Source: JAUVXY01 sp964392345
GTDB taxonomy: Bacteria > Actinomycetota > Humimicrobiia > Humimicrobiales > Humimicrobiaceae
DNA: 20,304 nt
Assembly: GCA_964392345.1 (NCBI GenBank)
Contig: CAYMPQ010000027.1
Span: forward strand, 1 to 20,304
Direction: 5' to 3'
This document shows, piece after piece, positions 17,643 to 20,304 of this stretch. Each line of letters opens with the position of its first letter. Within the stretch, counting starts at the first letter, position 1. The notes under the pieces were generated by a model. That model was not told the DNA's origin, made no database searches, and saw only the letters and a list, made by a program, of their open reading frames with translations. The translations under genes and the position numbers were made by a program.

Positions 17643-19301
17643 TTATTCCAATACGGCCCCATTTGCAGCAGAGGTTACACTCTTTGAATATCTATACAAA
17701 TAGCCCTCTTTTATTTTTATTTCAGGCGGGCTCCATCTTTTTTTTCTCTTTTCTATTTCTCTATCATCTAAAAGAATGTTTATTTTATTATTTGCTATAT
17801 CTATTTCTATCGTGTCCCCGTCTTCAACTATGCAGATAGGTCCGCCAGCCTGTGCCTCAGGCGATACATGCCCAATGGACGCGCCTCTGGTTGCACCCGA
17901 GAACCTTCCATCAGTAATCAGGGCTACCTCCTTGTCGAGCCCTATTCCTGCCACTGCAGAAGTTGGAGCCAGCATTTCCCTCATTCCGGGTCCTCCCTTT
18001 GGGCCCTCATACCTGATTACAATAACTTCTCCGGCATTGATCTTCCCGTTTAAGATAGCATCAACAGATTCTTCTTCGCTGTCAAACACCCTCGCTTTGC
18101 CCTTGTGGTAATGCATGGAGGGATCTACAGCTGATTTTTTTACCACGCATCCCTCTGGAGCCAGATTTCCCCACATTACAGCAATGCCTCCATCCTTGCT
18201 GTAAGGATTTGAAACTTTTTTTATAACTTCTTCATTTAAAATCCTGCTTCCTGATAAGTTATCTTTTACTTTTTTCCCTGTAACAGTTATGAGATCGCCA
18301 TTTATAAGGCCATTCCCGAGCAACTCATTCATTATAGCCTCTACACCGCCAGCCTGGTATAAGTCCATTAGGTGATAATTTCCAGCCGGGCTCAACCTGC
18401 ACAAGTTTGGTGTTTTTTTGCTTATTTCATTTACCATCTCTAATGAATAACTAACCCTGGCTTCATGAGCAATTGCAGGCAGATGGAGTATCGTATTGGT
18501 CGAGCATCCAATTGCCATGTCCACTGCCAGAGCATTTTTAATTGAATCTATGGTTATGATGTCCCTTGGTCTTATATTCTTTTCTAAAAGATTCATAACT
18601 TTGATCCCGGCCATTTTAGCCAGTCTTATTCTTTTTGAAAAAACTGCTGGAATAGTGCCGTTTCCGGGAAGAGAAATGCCGATAGCTTCGGACAGGCAAT
18701 TCATAGAATTTGCAGTAAACATACCGGAACAGCTTCCACACGATGGACAGGCTTCTTCCTCAATTTCATATAAATCTTTATCGCTGTATTCCCCTTTTCC
18801 ATACATGCCTATTGCTTCATAACATGTGCTGTAATCAATGTCTTTTTCTCTAAATCTTCCAGCCAGCATTGGGCCCCCGCTCACTACAATTGAAGGGATA
18901 TTTAGCCTTAACGCAGCCATAATCATCCCGGGCACAATTTTGTCACAGTTAGTGACAAATACCAGCGCATCAAAGGGATGGGCCATGCAAACTGCTTCAA
19001 TGCTGTCAGCTATTATTTCCCTGCTTGCCAGAGAATATTTCATTCCAACATGATTCATGGCTACACCATCACAAATGCCTATGGTAGAAAATTCCTGGGG
19101 AGTGCCTCCTGCTATCCTTATCCCTGCTTTTACCGCTTCTGTAATACTGTCAAGATGCATATGTCCCGGTATCAGCTCGTTTGCTGAATTTACAACCCCT
19201 ATGATCGGCCTCTTTATCTCATCATCCGTATAGCCTAAAGATTTTAAAATAGACCGGTGAGGAATTCTTTCAATCCCCTTTTTCATATCATCGCTTCTCA
19301 A
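17643..19301 (-). CDS. ilvD: Dihydroxyacid dehydratase
   Basis: A 552-residue Fe-S enzyme dehydrating 2,3-dihydroxy-isovalerate and -methylvalerate to the corresponding 2-oxo acids. Signature 1 is CDKIVPGMIMA (119-129, C119); PSCGSCSGMFTANSM (186-200) contains C188 and C191; signature 2, ITDGRFSGATRGASIGHVSP, runs from 462. At IPGHMHL (44-50) a Gly46 stands where [2Fe-2S] DHADs have Cys, as in E. coli IlvD, suggesting the oxygen-labile [4Fe-4S] type. Start is TTG at 19301, giving the family-typical MRSD; GGAGG (19306-19310) lies four bases upstream. The in-frame ATG at 19286 is too far from that site. Sugar-acid dehydratase (Edd) is excluded by context and length. Confidence 0.97.
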   Translation of the reverse strand: MRSDDMKKGIERIPHRSILKSLGYTDDEIKRPIIGVVNSANELIPGHMHLDSITEAVKAGIRIAGGTPQEFSTIGICDGVAMNHVGMKYSLASREIIADSIEAVCMAHPFDALVFVTNCDKIVPGMIMAALRLNIPSIVVSGGPMLAGRFREKDIDYSTCYEAIGMYGKGEYSDKDLYEIEEEACPSCGSCSGMFTANSMNCLSEAIGISLPGNGTIPAVFSKRIRLAKMAGIKVMNLLEKNIRPRDIITIDSIKNALAVDMAIGCSTNTILHLPAIAHEARVSYSLEMVNEISKKTPNLCRLSPAGNYHLMDLYQAGGVEAIMNELLGNGLINGDLITVTGKKVKDNLSGSRILNEEVIKKVSNPYSKDGGIAVMWGNLAPEGCVVKKSAVDPSMHYHKGKARVFDSEEESVDAILNGKINAGEVIVIRYEGPKGGPGMREMLAPTSAVAGIGLDKEVALITDGRFSGATRGASIGHVSPEAQAGGPICIVEDGDTIEIDIANNKINILLDDREIEKRKKRWSPPEIKIKEGYLYRYSKSVTSAANGAVLE

Positions 19302-19305
19302 ATTT

Positions 19306-19310
19306 CCTCC
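19306..19310 (-). promoter_or_regulatory. Ribosome binding site deciding the ilvD TTG start
   Basis: A strong GGAGG (within AAGGAGG) lies four bases before TTG at 19301 and 19 bases before the next ATG (19286). Spacing and the conserved MRSD N-terminus together favour the TTG. Confidence 0.75.
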
Positions 19311-19381
19311 TTATTTCTTAAATTCTTTTTACGCTTAAATAATAGGTAATTTCATATTCTATATATTATAAATCAAACAAT

Positions 19382-19534
19382 TTAAAAATACTTACAATTC
19401 GCTACTGAAAAATAACTGTTCTGGTAAAATAGACAATAACAAAATTGGAATAATAAAGTAAAAACAGTGATTACCCCAGCAGCTAGGATAAAATACCGAC
19501 CGAAAGCAGACAGACTAAAATGCTGAGAATGCAT
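19382..19534 (-). CDS. Doubtful small ORF for a 50-residue membrane peptide
   Basis: The minus strand reads ATG at 19534 to TAA at 19382, 50 codons. After a polar start (MHSQHFSLSAFGR) comes an uncharged hydrophobic stretch, about residues 14-37 (YFILAAGVITVFTLLFQFCY and on), of membrane-span length. A GGCGG nine bases upstream of the ATG is a weak ribosome site; the leuB-cimA junction uses a similar one. The segment is less AT-rich than its flanks. Against it: T-rich antisense DNA readily encodes hydrophobic residues by chance, and I recognise no family. It could also be structured leader RNA of ilvD. Confidence 0.25.
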   Translation of the reverse strand: MHSQHFSLSAFGRYFILAAGVITVFTLLFQFCYCLFYQNSYFSVANCKYF

Positions 19535-19564
19535 AAAAGAAGACCGCCAAAGTTTATACAGTCT

Positions 19565-19585
19565 AAGAATTTTATGGAAATTCTT
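19565..19585. repeat. Perfect 8-bp inverted repeat with 5-base loop
   Basis: AAGAATTT at 19565-19572 and AAATTCTT at 19578-19585 pair perfectly around TATGG. Read on the plus strand it is followed by a short pyrimidine run (TTCTT), resembling a very weak terminator, but no plus-strand gene is supported here. Confidence 0.5.
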
Positions 19586-19588
19586 TTC

Positions 19589-19604
19589 TTACAATTAATT
19601 GTAA
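19589..19604. repeat. Perfect 16-bp palindrome
   Basis: TTACAATTAATTGTAA is fully self-complementary with no spacer, the form expected of a dimeric repressor operator. It lies about 290 bases before the ilvD start, on the protease side. AT-rich palindromes of this size also occur by chance. Confidence 0.5.
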
Positions 19605-19725
19605 AGCCTTTTTTATTAGGATTCATCTTAATTATATAAATTTTTACTTGGCAAATTATAATAGCATAATTAAATTCCTAAAACAATTAAAAAATGTAAA
19701 AAATTATATTGCAGGACCCTGATAA

Positions 19726-19759
19726 AACAGGATCCAGACTTTAAAACCCGGACCCTGTT
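19726..19759 (-). terminator. Hairpin terminator after the protease gene
   Basis: In minus-strand RNA, AACAGGGTCC (19759-19750) pairs with GGATCCTGTT (19735-19726) with one G-U pair, a 10-bp stem with a 14-base loop, then TT gives a short run of four T. It lies 42 bases past the protease stop. On the plus strand the same arms have an A-C mismatch, which supports minus-strand function. A further copy of GGACCCTG at 19714-19721 (plus-strand reading) could form an alternative pairing. Confidence 0.65.
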
Positions 19760-19801
19760 AAATTATATATTAGCAGCGTTATATTCTAATTTGAAAATAT
19801 C

Positions 19802-20304
19802 TTATTCCGATGAGGCCCCCGGTTCTATTACTTTGATTTCCGTTCCCTCTTTAAATGGAACTTCCTCTCCTTTATTTATAGCTTCCTGTGACTTTGACCT
19901 ATATTCCTGAGCCAAAATATGTCTTTGGTTTAAATTTAGTATAGCATTAAAATGCTCTATTGCTTTGGAATAATGTTTCAGCCTGTACATCACCAATCCA
20001 TTTTTAAATTCTTCATCCACTATTCCAAGTTTGTTTGTAACACCATTTCTGCTTAACATTTCTTTTACATCATTGCTTGGCCTGAGATAATTGTTTGTTT
20101 CATCTGTACCCATGGTAAGTATGCCAACAACCTCACCTTTGCTATTTACTACAGGTCCGCCGCTATTTCCTGGCCTGGCATCTCCCTGCACCTGAAGCAC
20201 TTCTGTTCCTCCAAGCATTAATCTGCCGCTTATGTTGCCATTTGTTATAGTAGGATTTAACATATTTTCCTGACCAATATCAGAAGTCCATGGATATCCT
20301 ATAA
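19802..20304 (-). CDS. Trypsin-like serine protease with TPR-like C-terminus (5' end cut by window edge)
   Basis: The frame is open from the right edge to TAA at 19802, giving the last 166 residues; the true start lies outside the window, and the first in-frame ATG (20263) is internal. GDARPGNSGGPVVNSKGEVV contains the nucleophile serine (AGC at 20162-20164) of S1C/trypsin_2 peptidases; the histidine and aspartate of the triad would be upstream. IGYPW at the edge is the strand preceding that region. After the protease fold, FKNGLVMYRLKHYSKAIEHF and the following helix resemble one TPR unit, where HtrA/DegP would have a PDZ domain. The C-terminal residues are acidic. Likely secreted or membrane-anchored, but the N-terminus is not visible. 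It is followed by its own terminator, so it is probably not part of the ilv-leu cluster. Confidence 0.88.
   Translation of the reverse strand, partial: IGYPWTSDIGQENMLNPTITNGNISGRLMLGGTEVLQVQGDARPGNSGGPVVNSKGEVVGILTMGTDETNNYLRPSNDVKEMLSRNGVTNKLGIVDEEFKNGLVMYRLKHYSKAIEHFNAILNLNQRHILAQEYRSKSQEAINKGEEVPFKEGTEIKVIEPGASSE

Larger units (their letters stand above)
19302..19801. other. 500-base intergenic region between the protease gene and ilvD
   Basis: From the protease side it holds a hairpin terminator (19726-19759), an AT-rich stretch, two inverted repeats (19565-19604), a segment of visibly higher G+C (about 19464-19560), and the ilvD leader. A TATAAT on the minus strand (19365-19370) lies 63 bases before the ilvD start but has no good -35 at 16-18 bases. 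I looked for a T-box (the GGTGGNACCGCG type of element), for a leader peptide rich in Leu/Ile/Val codons ending in an attenuator, and for tRNA-like cloverleaves, and found none. The ilvD promoter must lie here, but I cannot place it. Confidence 0.5.

Noticed and set aside
19520..19639. Plus-strand 39-codon ORF with a basic start and hydrophobic end
   Set aside because: No ribosome site, no plus-strand promoter, and its C-terminal half runs through two inverted repeats; its hydrophobicity follows from T-rich sequence.
19302..19640. T-box or amino-acid attenuator leader for ilvD
   Set aside because: No T-box antiterminator consensus, no run of Leu/Ile/Val codons in a leader peptide, and no GC-rich stem plus T-run on the minus strand before ilvD.
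1..20304. tRNA or rRNA genes, CRISPR arrays, insertion sequences
   Set aside because: I saw no cloverleaf-like segment, no regularly spaced repeats and no transposase frame; nearly all of the window is accounted for by the minus-strand genes.

Overview
The window is bacterial and AT-rich, with every gene I can support on the minus strand, so transcription runs from high to low coordinates. Hand-counted 60-base lines range from about 18% to 52% G+C. The gene content (threonine-independent isoleucine synthesis by citramalate synthase, short LeuC/LeuD subunits of the kind common in archaea and thermophilic or anaerobic bacteria, SerA paired with a class V aminotransferase) fits an anaerobe from a Clostridia-like or deep uncultured lineage. 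The sequence alone does not settle the phylum.

Layout, in transcription order. (1) 20304-19802: the C-terminal end of a trypsin-like serine protease with a TPR-like tail, entering from beyond the right edge and followed by a hairpin terminator (19726-19759). (2) 19302-19801: about 500 bases without a confident gene, holding that terminator, two inverted repeats, a doubtful 50-codon membrane-peptide ORF and the leader of ilvD. (3) 19301-6351: a ten-gene amino-acid cluster, ilvD, ilvB, ilvN, a class V aminotransferase, serA, leuA, leuC, leuD, leuB and cimA. (4) 6205 to the left edge: two overlapping genes of a restriction-modification-like system, a PLD-nuclease/SNF2-type helicase followed by an Eco57I-type adenine methyltransferase with a TaqI-like specificity region. 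The methyltransferase gene is cut by the window edge.

How the genes work together. CimA makes citramalate from pyruvate and acetyl-CoA, and LeuCD and LeuB convert it to 2-oxobutyrate. IlvBN condenses 2-oxobutyrate or pyruvate with pyruvate. The resulting acetohydroxyacids need IlvC, which is absent here, before IlvD acts. LeuA, LeuCD and LeuB extend 2-oxoisovalerate to the leucine precursor. SerA plus the aminotransferase probably make phosphoserine from 3-phosphoglycerate; they occupy the place where ilvC often sits in such clusters. No branched-chain aminotransferase (ilvE) and no phosphoserine phosphatase (serB) is visible.

The most interesting part is the defence-like pair at the left. 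Its helicase carries its own phospholipase-D-type nuclease domain, its methyltransferase shows no clear nuclease motif, and the G+C content of the methyltransferase gene drops sharply across the specificity half, suggesting exchange of the target-recognition region.
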